A program made the position numbers and the translations under genes. A stretch of DNA of 64,000 nt. Source: Lacipirellula parvula (GTDB taxonomy: Bacteria; Planctomycetota; Planctomycetia; Pirellulales; Lacipirellulaceae). This document shows positions 41,186 through 49,438 of this stretch, piece after piece. The notes under the pieces were generated by a model. That model saw nothing but the letters and a program-made list of their open reading frames with translations, did not search any database and was not told the origin of the DNA. Location: the NCBI RefSeq assembly GCF_009177095.1, contig NZ_AP021861.1:1178001-1242000 (forward strand). The letters are read 5' to 3'. The stretch's first letter is position 1, and each line of letters opens with the position of its first letter.

Positions 41186-41839
41186 CTACTCCACCTCGTG
41201 CCCCACCATTTGATAAATCGCCAACGGCCGGCCGTCGGGCCCGCCGGCGAGTTCTTCCAGCCGAATCTCGCCTTCGACGGCGACGGGGCGGATTGTGTAC
41301 TCAGCCGTCTTGCCGGGGGCCATCGTCACCAGCACGCAATCGAACAGCGCGGCGCCGGGACCGAAGCAGCATTCCATGTTGTCGCGAACGAGCACGATGC
41401 GGTTGAGGCCCGTTTTCCGCAGCGTTGGGAAGATATAGCCGCGGATGCGGATCTTCTTCCCCATCAAGGCGTTCACCTTGGGGGTGAGCATGTTGCGATC
41501 GAAGAGCTCGGTCTTCGTCATGTCGAACTTCAGGTCGTCAAACGTTGCTTCGATGTAGCCCGAGGAATCAGGATCGGGCAGTTTGACTGGGGCGGCTGAC
41601 GCTGTGGCGGCGACGGGCGTCGTTGCGGGCGGGGCGACTGCCGAAGCAGGCTGAACTTCGCGATCATCGCGAGTCGCCGATGCGACGGCGGCTGTGGCGG
41701 GCTCCGTCGGAGCGGGCGCTTCCTGTTGCGGCTGACTTAGGCCTGGAGACGACGCGCTCGACGACGGCGCACTATCGCAACCGGCGATTCCGATCAGCAG
41801 GGCGCTCCATGCCATCCATTGCAGCGAGCGAATCATCAT
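41186..41839 (-). CDS. CCFG-motif lipoprotein (paralogue of the upstream membrane protein)
   Basis: A 217-residue lipoprotein with lipobox IAGC (C21), a Pro/Ala/Ser-rich linker (about 22-90) and a globular domain (about 95-217). The domain contains GKKIRIRGYIFP, VLVRDNMECCFGPGA (CCFG at 157-160) and a final EGEIRLEEL strand. The same pattern, GKKVFIKGYIRP then LLVRDSNNCCFGEID, occurs in the gene just upstream, so the two are paralogues. The fold is probably a small beta barrel (the pattern recalls DUF3299, uncertain). Start overlaps the upstream stop by four bases (ATGA). Confidence 0.72.
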   Translation of the reverse strand: MMIRSLQWMAWSALLIGIAGCDSAPSSSASSPGLSQPQQEAPAPTEPATAAVASATRDDREVQPASAVAPPATTPVAATASAAPVKLPDPDSSGYIEATFDDLKFDMTKTELFDRNMLTPKVNALMGKKIRIRGYIFPTLRKTGLNRIVLVRDNMECCFGPGAALFDCVLVTMAPGKTAEYTIRPVAVEGEIRLEELAGGPDGRPLAIYQMVGHEVE

Positions 41840-42561
41840 TTGGCATAGTCGGCTTCGAGGACGAATGCGGGGCCTTTTGGCCGATCGTGGGCGTGCTCTG
41901 GAGCGACGCGTAGCGTGCCCCCCATGCGGAACAGCCCGGGGGAGTAATCGACGCGATCTTTCCCCTCCATCCGCACCAGCATCTGGTCGAAGTATTTCAC
42001 AGAGTCGATCTCCCCGAAACAGCAGTTGTTGCTATCACGCACGAGGAGAAACTGGCTAATGTTCTTGCGGTAGCCGTTGTTCGTCGAGTCGGGGCGAATG
42101 TAGCCCTTGATGAAGACCTTCTTGCCGTCGAGGGCGGCGATCTCCGGCGGAATGTTGTGGTTGCCGCGGAGGTCGATTTCGTCGGGCTTCAGTTCCAAGA
42201 AGCTGGTCCGCTCGTAGCCGGCGGGAACTTCGGTCGAGTAAACGTAGCCGGCAAACGCGAGGCCGCCGATCAAGCAGACGAGCGACAGCGCGACGCCCCC
42301 CTTCGCGAAGCCGCCGCCGGTGAACTGGCCGGGGTTCGCCCGCATGGCCGACAGCGCGCGGAACCCGAGCACCAGCCCAATGATCGGGAACGGCGTCAGC
42401 AGCAGCGAATCTTGAAAATCGTTGCGGCCGGCGAAAAAGATTACCGTCGACAACAGTCCGAAGACGAGCGACGCAATCGCGCCGGTGCTCATCGGTCGGT
42501 ATTCGAACTCTTCGCCGCCGGCGGTGGTGCGATTCGGTGACAAGGCTTGTGCGGTAGACAT
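41836..42561 (-). CDS. CCFG-motif multi-pass membrane protein
   Basis: A 241-residue protein. DUF4190-like N-terminal membrane segments at about 26-44, 54-72 and 88-110 are followed by an extracytoplasmic domain of about 130 residues with GKKVFIKGYIRP and LLVRDSNNCCFG (CCFG at 180-183). The domain is paralogous to the lipoprotein encoded immediately downstream. The paired cysteines could bind a metal or form a disulfide. Gap to the upstream HEAT-like gene is only 25 bases. No known function. Confidence 0.72.
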   Translation of the reverse strand: MSTAQALSPNRTTAGGEEFEYRPMSTGAIASLVFGLLSTVIFFAGRNDFQDSLLLTPFPIIGLVLGFRALSAMRANPGQFTGGGFAKGGVALSLVCLIGGLAFAGYVYSTEVPAGYERTSFLELKPDEIDLRGNHNIPPEIAALDGKKVFIKGYIRPDSTNNGYRKNISQFLLVRDSNNCCFGEIDSVKYFDQMLVRMEGKDRVDYSPGLFRMGGTLRVAPEHAHDRPKGPAFVLEADYAK

Positions 42562-42586
42562 GGTTTCGAGAATGACTGTTAAAACT

Positions 42587-44281
42587 CTACTGACGTTCCT
42601 CGGACGAGCGAGGGTCGGCGCCGCGAAGCAGCACGGCGAACACGGCCAGCAGCACAACCGCTGCTAACAATGGTACGCCGACCAGCTTCAATTTGCTCGG
42701 CGTCGGGAGGTCGGCCGTTGCGACCGGCGTTACCGGCACAGCCGGTTTTTGGACGGTGACCTTTGCCGCGGTCGGCGTTGCAGTGCTTGGCGTGGCGGAG
42801 GTCGTTTCTTTGACGGCAGGCACGCGGGCGTCCTGCGGCAATGGGGCCGCTGCAGCCGGAGTCGCCGCCGCCTTAGCATCGGCGGCTGGTTTCTCAGCAC
42901 TGGCTGCGGTCGTGGCGTCCGCGGAAGTTGCTGCGGCCGGAGTCGCCCCCGGCGTTGTCGCATCAGCGGCCGCGGCTTTCGCCAGGAAGCTGAAGGCCGA
43001 CAAACTGCGGGCTCGCTCGACCGTATCGGGATCGAGGGCCTCCAGCTCCGCAATCGCCGCCCTGCCCCGCTCGCCCGGTTCGCCTGGCTGCTCGGCGGCC
43101 ACCAACACGTACGACGCCACCGGCTGGCGAATCCAATCGTCGGCGGGCGAATCTTTGAACATCTTCACCAACCGGGGCATGACGTCCCAATCTTCCCAAC
43201 GGGTGAGATCGGGGATCACCTGGTCGGCGAACTCTTTGTGGTCGAGGGCGAGCCGCATCGACGCCAGCAACTGCTCGCGCGGAATGATGTCGGTCTCTTC
43301 GCCGTGGAACCGCAGCGCCATGATCGCCGAGTGGAGATGCTTGTACTCGACCGTCGGGTTGCCGAGGAACTTTTCGTTGACGAGTTCCAAACCGTCGGCG
43401 CCCTTGAGCTTGATGTAACAGGCGATCAGCGCGTCGAGGCTTTCCTTCTTGCGGCGTTCGTCGGCGTGGAGCGATTCGTCGATCAATCCCGTGCCGATGG
43501 GAACGCCGACGGCGCCAGTGATGCCAATCGCCGCGATGATGCCCGGCTTGGTCACCTGATAATCGTAGTTGAGGAATTCCTCCAGCAGCTTCACATCGTC
43601 GGGCTGGCCGCAGATGCCGAGCATCGTGAGATAGAGCCGGCGTCCCGACGGACCGACCGTTGGATCTTGAATCCACTTCAGCAGTCGGTCGCGATGCATC
43701 CGCGGGCCGAGGGCCAACACGTCGGCGTACGGCGAACGAGCGAACTCGTCGTACGAGTCTTGCGCGAGGAGCGGATCTTCGTCCTCGAGAAATTCCTGGA
43801 AGAACGCGATTCGTTCGAGGCCGCTCTCGGGAAGCGTTGGCAGCTTCTCGACGTACTCGACCGCTCGGTCGGACAGGGGCACGGGGGTGGTCCACTCGAT
43901 CTTGTCGGGAGTGATCGCGGCGATGCCGGTGATGAGGAACTTCTTGCCGGGGGCGTCTTCGCCGAAGTAAACGACGTCGAGTTCTTTGACGTCGCCGATT
44001 TTCTCGGCGCCGCGGAGGATCTTCACGATGCGGAATTTCGCCGTGGCGGTCGTCGGATCAACGGCGCCGGCAGCGAGGTCGGTCGCGGCTGGCATCGGTT
44101 GGACGAGTTCGGCGATCACTGCCCCGTCGGCGCCGGCGATCTCCTGGCCGAGCGTCGCCATCGCGGCGCTGCAGAAGGGGCATGCGGCGGCGCGGTTAAG
44201 CGGCGCGGCCATATCGGTCAGCACCATCGCCGCGACGAGCCAGCCGATGACAGCAACCTGGAATTTTAAGCGGATCGTCAT
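42587..44281 (-). CDS. HEAT-like membrane-anchored protein with CPFC motif
   Basis: A 564-residue protein. A signal-like segment (about 8-28) is followed at once by CPFC (C34, C37) in AAACPFCSAAM. A beta domain of about 90 residues (FRIVKILRGAE, VVYFGEDAPGKKFLI) precedes a helical HEAT-type region at about 150-415. A long Ala/Thr/Pro-rich linker covers about 425-525 and a C-terminal membrane segment about 530-552 (GVPLLAAVVLLAVFAVLL). It resembles an envelope-anchored scaffold. It lies 197 bases after the FtsX-type permease gene and 25 bases before the CCFG membrane gene. Confidence 0.7.
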   Translation of the reverse strand: MTIRLKFQVAVIGWLVAAMVLTDMAAPLNRAAACPFCSAAMATLGQEIAGADGAVIAELVQPMPAATDLAAGAVDPTTATAKFRIVKILRGAEKIGDVKELDVVYFGEDAPGKKFLITGIAAITPDKIEWTTPVPLSDRAVEYVEKLPTLPESGLERIAFFQEFLEDEDPLLAQDSYDEFARSPYADVLALGPRMHRDRLLKWIQDPTVGPSGRRLYLTMLGICGQPDDVKLLEEFLNYDYQVTKPGIIAAIGITGAVGVPIGTGLIDESLHADERRKKESLDALIACYIKLKGADGLELVNEKFLGNPTVEYKHLHSAIMALRFHGEETDIIPREQLLASMRLALDHKEFADQVIPDLTRWEDWDVMPRLVKMFKDSPADDWIRQPVASYVLVAAEQPGEPGERGRAAIAELEALDPDTVERARSLSAFSFLAKAAAADATTPGATPAAATSADATTAASAEKPAADAKAAATPAAAAPLPQDARVPAVKETTSATPSTATPTAAKVTVQKPAVPVTPVATADLPTPSKLKLVGVPLLAAVVLLAVFAVLLRGADPRSSEERQ

Positions 44282-44478
44282 TGCTTCCCTCCCTCTTCGT
44301 GAGCCAGCCGAGGCCGAACCCAACATTCTATCCCGCCAGAGCTCGAGCCGACCATTGGGGTCGGCCTGCTCGTCTGTATCGACCCGGCTAGAGCCAGTGC
44401 TCGATGCTCATTAGCCGCTGGACGCCTCGCTCGCTGACCGTGCTGCCAGGACCGCAAAAGCAGGGCAATTGGCGGGGT

Positions 44479-46092
44479 TTAGCGAGCTCCCCCCAGCGTT
44501 TTGGCCACGTCGGTACGGTAAGCCGACAGGGCCGGCAGGAAGCCGACCAAAGCGGCGAATGTCACCAAGCCGGGAACTAGCAGCATCTCTTGCCACGAGA
44601 AACTCCATGCCCGCACCGTGACGCCGGTGTAGTACTCGACCACGGGGCTCGCCAGTGCCAGCACGCCATGCCCCAGCAGCAAGCCGGCGATGCCGCCGAG
44701 GATCGACAGCAAAATCGACTCGACCAGGATGACGGCCATCACCGCGTTGCGACTGGCGCCAAGCGCCCGCATCACGGCGATGTCGTGGCTCCGTTCGCTC
44801 ATCGAGTTGTAAATGCTCACCAGGATGCTGATGCCCGCGACGATGACGATCATCACCGTGAGGACGAGCAAGATCAGCCGCATCGGGGCGAGGAAGCTGG
44901 ATTGCAAACGCTCGACGACGGTAACAGGCGCCACGGCCTGAGCGGTGCGGTCGTCGCCCTTGTTGACGCCCATGTCGATCGCCATCGGGGCCATCATTTG
45001 GTCGGCCTTACACCGCACGAGAATCGACGTCACCTCGCGTTGTGCGAGTGGCAAGGGAGCAGGTTGGCCGGCGGGGCCTTTCGTTACCGCAGCTGGTTCT
45101 GCGGGAGCAGCGGATGGCGGCGTTTCATCGTCGTCCAAAAGTTGGAAAACGCTTGGATCGACTAGTAGCGAATGATCGGTGGCGGCATTGGTCGGCGGAA
45201 GCACGCCGAGGATTTCATATTCGTTCTGCTTGGCGCCCGAACGATTGAGCGCGTCGGTTGGACCGAACTTGTCGCCAAGTTCAAGGCCAGTAGCATCCGC
45301 CACGGCGGAGCCGAGGATCGCGCCGAGGACTTTATTTTCTTCGCCGGTGACGTTTGCTCGGAAGCGATGCGACTTGTCGCCGAGCATCACAGTGATCACG
45401 TCGGCTTTCGCCTGCCGAGCATGCCCGTCGAGCAGCAGGAAGCCTTCCACGTTGACGAACATCGCCCGGTCGTTGGCCGTGCCGGTCGGGGCGAGAATCC
45501 CGACGACCTTGAACTCATCGTGCTTATCTCCCTCGGCACTCATGCCGTGCGTGGGGCGGAAGCGGTCGCCGACCTTTAGCCCAGTCCGGTTCGCGGCCAC
45601 TGAGCCGATCACGCCTTCGAAGTATTGATCGGCCTTGAAGTTTCTGCCGGAGGAGAACTCATAGAACTTCTCATTCCCTTGTTCGTCGGCCCCGTACGAC
45701 AGCTTATCGAACATATCAGGCGTCGTCCCGACGACGCGAAATAGCTGCCCATCGGCCGTGGGATAACTATCGCCTAGGCAGATGGGTACAGCGACGTCGG
45801 TGTACTGTGCGAACTCGCCGTCGACAAACTTGTTGTAGTACTTCCACGGAATCGGGTAGAGCGGCTTGCCGACGTGGAAGACTGTCGTCAGCACGATCTC
45901 GTACGGGCTCCCCTTCCCCGCCACGATGAAGTTGTAGCCTTGTGCATCGTTCGACAGCTGAGCAACGACCACTTCGTGGATCACGAGCACCAGCACCATC
46001 AGTGCGACGCCGAGGGCCATCGACAGCCCCGTGAGCGACGACGCGAGCGCCCGCTCCTGCATGTTTCGCCAAGCGATCTTGAAGTAACTCAT
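44479..46092 (-). CDS. ABC transporter permease (MacB/FtsX type)
   Basis: A 537-residue permease with the MacB-type topology: a membrane segment at about 18-44, a large extracytoplasmic domain (about 45-390), then three C-terminal membrane segments (about 400-425, 450-480, 500-525) with SERSHDIAVMRALGASRNAVM, the conserved FtsX/LolE loop. It pairs with the ATPase gene upstream, which it overlaps by four bases (ATGA). The family moves lipoproteins or transmits signals across the envelope rather than importing solutes. The start ATG at 46092 is set by this overlap. Confidence 0.88.
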   Translation of the reverse strand: MSYFKIAWRNMQERALASSLTGLSMALGVALMVLVLVIHEVVVAQLSNDAQGYNFIVAGKGSPYEIVLTTVFHVGKPLYPIPWKYYNKFVDGEFAQYTDVAVPICLGDSYPTADGQLFRVVGTTPDMFDKLSYGADEQGNEKFYEFSSGRNFKADQYFEGVIGSVAANRTGLKVGDRFRPTHGMSAEGDKHDEFKVVGILAPTGTANDRAMFVNVEGFLLLDGHARQAKADVITVMLGDKSHRFRANVTGEENKVLGAILGSAVADATGLELGDKFGPTDALNRSGAKQNEYEILGVLPPTNAATDHSLLVDPSVFQLLDDDETPPSAAPAEPAAVTKGPAGQPAPLPLAQREVTSILVRCKADQMMAPMAIDMGVNKGDDRTAQAVAPVTVVERLQSSFLAPMRLILLVLTVMIVIVAGISILVSIYNSMSERSHDIAVMRALGASRNAVMAVILVESILLSILGGIAGLLLGHGVLALASPVVEYYTGVTVRAWSFSWQEMLLVPGLVTFAALVGFLPALSAYRTDVAKTLGGAR

Positions 46093-46760
46093 GCCACCCT
46101 CGCCGCGCGATTGACCAGTTCCAGTTGTTCGACGCGGCTGAATTGCTGCGACACTTCGGGCGAATGCGTGACGAGCAGCATCGCAATGTTTTCTCGCTCG
46201 CAGGCTGAGCGGAGCAGATCGATCACATGCTGCTGATGGGCCGGATCGACGTTGGCCGTCGGTTCGTCGGCGAGCAGCAGCACGGGGCGATTGGCCAAGG
46301 CGCGGGCGACGGCGACGCGTTGTTGTTCGCCGACCGACAGGGCTCGTGGTTTGTGGATGAGCCGATGGGCGAGCCCCACGTCGGCTAGCAGTTGGGCGGC
46401 GCGGACGGCGTCGGGCTTGCCGCCGGTGAACGTCATCCCCAGCATCACGTTTTCGAGGGCCGTGAATGCTGGCAGCAGGTTGAACGTTTGGAAAACAAAG
46501 CCGATGTAGGTCGCCCGATAGCGGTCGCGGACCGCCTCGGGGAGGGCCGTCACGTCGCGGCCGTTCACCATGATTTGGCCGCTGTCGACGGTGGTGAGCC
46601 CGGCGATGCAATTCAGCAGGGTCGTTTTCCCGCAGCCGCTGCGGCCGCGGAGGACGACCTGCTCGCCGGCGGCGATTTCAAACCGCTCGACGTCGAGAAT
46701 CGGCAGCGGCTTGCCGTCCGGCTCGACGTAGGCTTTGCGGACGTTTTCAAGAACCAGCAT
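46089..46760 (-). CDS. ABC transporter ATP-binding protein (LolD/MacB type)
   Basis: A 223-residue ATPase. Walker A is GRSGCGKTT at about 39-47, the Q loop is in FVFQTFNLLPAF, the signature is LSVGEQQRVAVARAL (Val instead of the usual Gly in LSGGE), and Walker B is LLLADEPTANVDP. It powers the adjacent FtsX-type permease. I start at the ATG at 46760, which begins the ABC domain cleanly; an in-frame codon at 46817 is an alternative. Confidence 0.9.
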   Translation of the reverse strand: MLVLENVRKAYVEPDGKPLPILDVERFEIAAGEQVVLRGRSGCGKTTLLNCIAGLTTVDSGQIMVNGRDVTALPEAVRDRYRATYIGFVFQTFNLLPAFTALENVMLGMTFTGGKPDAVRAAQLLADVGLAHRLIHKPRALSVGEQQRVAVARALANRPVLLLADEPTANVDPAHQQHVIDLLRSACERENIAMLLVTHSPEVSQQFSRVEQLELVNRAARVA

Positions 46761-47218
46761 GAGGGCGCCAACGGCGGGAAGGACTGTAGTGGTAAGGAGT
46801 TGCGGCGGGGCTGCCATGATAGCCGCTCGGCTGGCGAGGCCATAGGCGAACCCCTCGGCGGCAGGCCGTAACTCCTCTCCTACGGCCGTACAAGCGACAT
46901 GGTTTCCGGAGCGAGAGAAGTTCTTTCAATCGCTGTGGCCAGAGTTACAAGCCCAAGCGGCCTGCTGTCGTTGTGTCGCCTGATGCGATTTTAGGCGACA
47001 CTAGCCCTAACCCCCGATTTGGTAAGCGTTTGGGTTGTCGCTTGTCGCGTGATTTCGGGGCGACAGACGACACGAACGGCGTTTGGCGCCCCATTCGCAA
47101 TAATAGTCTTTCGACTGACGCGGATCACCAATCTCCCACCCGCGACGGTTACTCCAAAAACGAACGAAGGGTAGATTCCCGCTCCACCCAATAGTTCCTT
47201 AGCGTCTCCCCCCTCCGG

Positions 47219-47267
47219 AAGGGTCGACGAGGTTTCCCGCACCTCGTCGACCCTTCTACCTTTTTCT
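47219..47267 (+). terminator. Strong hairpin with T tract, possible orphan terminator
   Basis: AAGGGTCGACGAGGT (47219-47233) pairs perfectly with ACCTCGTCGACCCTT (47241-47255) around the loop TTCCCGC, followed by CTACCTTTTTCT. The T tract points to plus-strand termination, but no plus-strand gene ends upstream. Confidence 0.5.
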
Positions 47268-47309
47268 GGGGTGATTGTCAGCCGGCGATTTTCGGCCACC
47301 AAGACTTTT

Positions 47310-47431
47310 CAACACGGAGGACACAGAGAGCACAGAGAAAGCCTGGGGATTCCCTGGCTAGTCTTCTCTGTGGTCTCTGTGGTCTCTGTGGTCTCTGTGG
47401 TCTCTGTGCTCTCTGTGCTCTCTGTGTTGAG
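47310..47431. repeat. CACAGAGA inverted repeat containing seven 9-base tandem units
   Basis: AACACGGAGGACACAGAGAG at 47310 is mirrored by CTCTGTGCTCTCTGTGTTGA near 47409-47430. Between them, the unit TCTCTGTGG is repeated seven times (47365-47427), the last three units ending in C, C and T. It lies just before folC. Confidence 0.8.
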
Positions 47432-47531
47432 ATGTATTTCTTTGCTCGCTCGCAACTTGTCGCTTGCAGTCGCTTGCGTCTATCGTGGAGGTAGCCACGC
47501 CTGCTCTCCCCGACCTCGAAGAATTCCGCCG

Positions 47532-48968
47532 ATGCCCCACGCGGCCCCCTCCGATCGCCACGCCGCCGCTCTCGACTTTTTGCTCGGCCGGATCAACTAC
47601 GAACGCGTCGCGGTGCTGCCGTACGGCGACCGGCATCTCAAGCTCGACCGGATGCGGACGCTGCTCAACCGGCTTGGCAATCCCGACGCGGGGCTGCCGA
47701 TCGTGCATGTGGCCGGCACGAAGGGGAAAGGCTCGACGTCGGCGATCATCGCTTCGATTCTGCAAGCAGCCGGGTACGACGTTGGCGTCTACAGTTCGCC
47801 CCACTTGGAGCGACTTGAAGAGCGGTTCGCGATCAACGGCATCCCCTGCTCTGCCGAAGAACTCGTGTTGCTCGTCGATCGCCTGCGGCCAATCGTGCAG
47901 CAGATGGACGACGCCGCGACCGCGGCGAACGATCCGACGCTTTCGCCGACGTTTTTCGAACTCACGACGGCGCTCGCACTGATGTACTTCGCCGATCGCC
48001 GCGTCGACGCGGTCGTGCTGGAGGTGGGACTCGGCGGACGGCTTGATTCGACGAACGTTTGCCAGCCGGCGGTGACGGTGATCACCAGCATCAGCCTCGA
48101 TCATACGAAGCAGCTGGGTGACACCACCGCGAAGATTGCCGCGGAAAAGGGCGGAATTATCAAGCATGGCGTCCCCGTTGTCCTCGGCCAACTCGATGAC
48201 TCGGCCCGTGACGTGATTCTGGAGATTGCCCGTCATCATGGCGCGCGGGTGATCGACGCGCGGCGCGATTTCTCGCACGCCTATCGCGCTCCACACGAGG
48301 TCGACGCCCAGGCCGAGGCGGGAGAAGTCGACTTCACGGCAACCCTCGGCGACGAGCGGTTTGAACTCGCCGGCGCCAAATTGCGCATGCTCGGCGAACA
48401 TCAGGCGGCCAACGCCGCGGTGGCGATTGCGACGGCGCTGGAACTTCGCCGGCAAGGCTGGCGCATCTCGACCGATGCGATGCGCGCCGGACTGGCCGAG
48501 GCGTCGCTGCCGGGACGGATTGAAGTGATCGGCCGCCGGCCGACGGTGGTGCTCGACGTGGCGCACAACGTCGCCTCGGTGGCGGCGCTCGTGGAGTCGC
48601 TGCGCGAGAGCTTTGCGGCGCGGGAGCGGGTGCTCGTGTTCGCGGCGTCGAAGGACAAAGACGCACCGGGTATGGTGCGGATCTTAGCGCCTTACTTTCA
48701 GCGGATCATCGCGACGGAATATCAGGAGAATCCGCGGGCGATTCCGGTGGAACAAATTGCTCAGTGGTTGCGGGAAGAGAAGGAACGTTTGGGGCTGCCG
48801 GCCGACGACCAGCATGTGAAGGCGTGTCGCTTGCCGATTGATGCGTGGCGGCAGGCGCTCGAGTGGACGAAACCCGACCAGTTGCTCTGCATCACCGGCT
48901 CGTTTTTTATCGCTGCCGAGTTACGGGGACTGGCAACGGCTGCGGCTGAAGCTGCCGCGACTGCTTGA
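47532..48968 (+). CDS. folC: Folylpolyglutamate/dihydrofolate synthase
   Basis: A 478-residue Mur-ligase-family enzyme that adds glutamate to dihydropteroate or folates. VAGTKGKGSTSAIIASIL is the P-loop, followed by YSSPHLERLEERF, the catalytic region of EVGLGGRLDSTNV, SLDHTKQLGDTTAKIAAEKGGI and the C-terminal VLDVAHNVASVAAL. Length slightly above the E. coli enzyme. The ATG at 47532 follows the repeat region; in-frame upstream codons belong to the repeat. The gene stands alone. Confidence 0.93.
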   Translation: MPHAAPSDRHAAALDFLLGRINYERVAVLPYGDRHLKLDRMRTLLNRLGNPDAGLPIVHVAGTKGKGSTSAIIASILQAAGYDVGVYSSPHLERLEERFAINGIPCSAEELVLLVDRLRPIVQQMDDAATAANDPTLSPTFFELTTALALMYFADRRVDAVVLEVGLGGRLDSTNVCQPAVTVITSISLDHTKQLGDTTAKIAAEKGGIIKHGVPVVLGQLDDSARDVILEIARHHGARVIDARRDFSHAYRAPHEVDAQAEAGEVDFTATLGDERFELAGAKLRMLGEHQAANAAVAIATALELRRQGWRISTDAMRAGLAEASLPGRIEVIGRRPTVVLDVAHNVASVAALVESLRESFAARERVLVFAASKDKDAPGMVRILAPYFQRIIATEYQENPRAIPVEQIAQWLREEKERLGLPADDQHVKACRLPIDAWRQALEWTKPDQLLCITGSFFIAAELRGLATAAAEAAATA

Positions 48969-49017
48969 GCGAGCGGTGGATCGTGTGCGCCAGGTAGGCG
49001 GCGAGGAAGGTGAGCAT
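48907..49017 (-). CDS. Possible 36-residue ORF antisense to the end of folC
   Basis: An ATG at 49017 is preceded by AAAGGA at a good spacing (GAAAGGATTCGCCCG before the ATG). The product begins MLTFLAAYLAHTIHRSL, amphipathic or membrane-associated, and ends in a Gln/Pro-rich tail. It is the next minus-strand ORF after the 116-residue hypothetical and overlaps the folC 3' end. Support is only the ribosome-binding site and position. Confidence 0.3.
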   Translation of the reverse strand: MLTFLAAYLAHTIHRSLKQSRQLQPQPLPVPVTRQR

Positions 49018-49087
49018 CGGGCGAATCCTTTCGCGACAGAGTGAGATTGTGAGTAAGTGGTTGGGGCGGTGATCGGTTGACGGTTAA

Positions 49088-49438
49088 CTACTCGGCGGCC
49101 GGTTCGTCTTCGAACGACCAACGGGGCGTTTCGCTCCATTGCCATTCTTCTTCGCCGAACGGGGCGGGCGGGTCGAGGTCGGCGACGGCCGACTGGGCGA
49201 GCCACGCGACGGCGCCGCGATCGTCGAACATGTCCACCGCTTCGCCGCGTTCAGCGGCTTCGGCCCGTTCCATGCGAACTTCGCTCTGGAGACGGCGAAC
49301 CAATCCGGCGATGTACGGGTCGGCCCAAGGTACAAGCGTGCTCGGCTTCCGAATGTAACGGCTCGAATCGATTTGCGGTTCTTCCGCGACGCGGACGATC
49401 GTGCAAACAACTCGGCGTGATTTGTTAGAGGCGACCAT
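49088..49438 (-). CDS. Hypothetical protein
   Basis: A 116-residue soluble protein, not recognised. RRVVCTIVRVAEEPQIDSSRYIRKP opens it; a charged middle (LVRRLQSEVRMERAEAAERG) and an acidic, Trp-rich tail (EEEWQWSETPRWSFEDEP) follow. AAGGA at 49446-49450 lies seven bases before the ATG at 49438, which decides this start over the longer open frame that runs to 49804. No signal peptide, metal motif or clear partner. Confidence 0.6.
   Translation of the reverse strand: MVASNKSRRVVCTIVRVAEEPQIDSSRYIRKPSTLVPWADPYIAGLVRRLQSEVRMERAEAAERGEAVDMFDDRGAVAWLAQSAVADLDPPAPFGEEEWQWSETPRWSFEDEPAAE

Larger units (their letters stand above)
46761..47531. other. 771-base intergenic region with structured elements, no gene seen
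   Basis: The region between the divergent ABC ATPase and folC genes. It contains a 9-base stem GTGTCGCCT/AGGCGACAC at 46973-47001, a strong 15-base stem at 47219-47255 and the repeat element at 47310-47431. Open frames at 46973-47194 and 46991-47302 have poor composition and overlap the hairpins; I do not call them. An unannotated RNA is possible. Confidence 0.4.

Noticed and set aside
46991-47302. 103-residue minus-strand open frame near folC
   Set aside because: It runs through two strong hairpins and has no ribosome-binding site or domain; better explained as intergenic structure.
47365-47427. Possible CRISPR-like array
   Set aside because: Units are only 9 bases with no spacers and no cas genes nearby; it is a simple tandem repeat.
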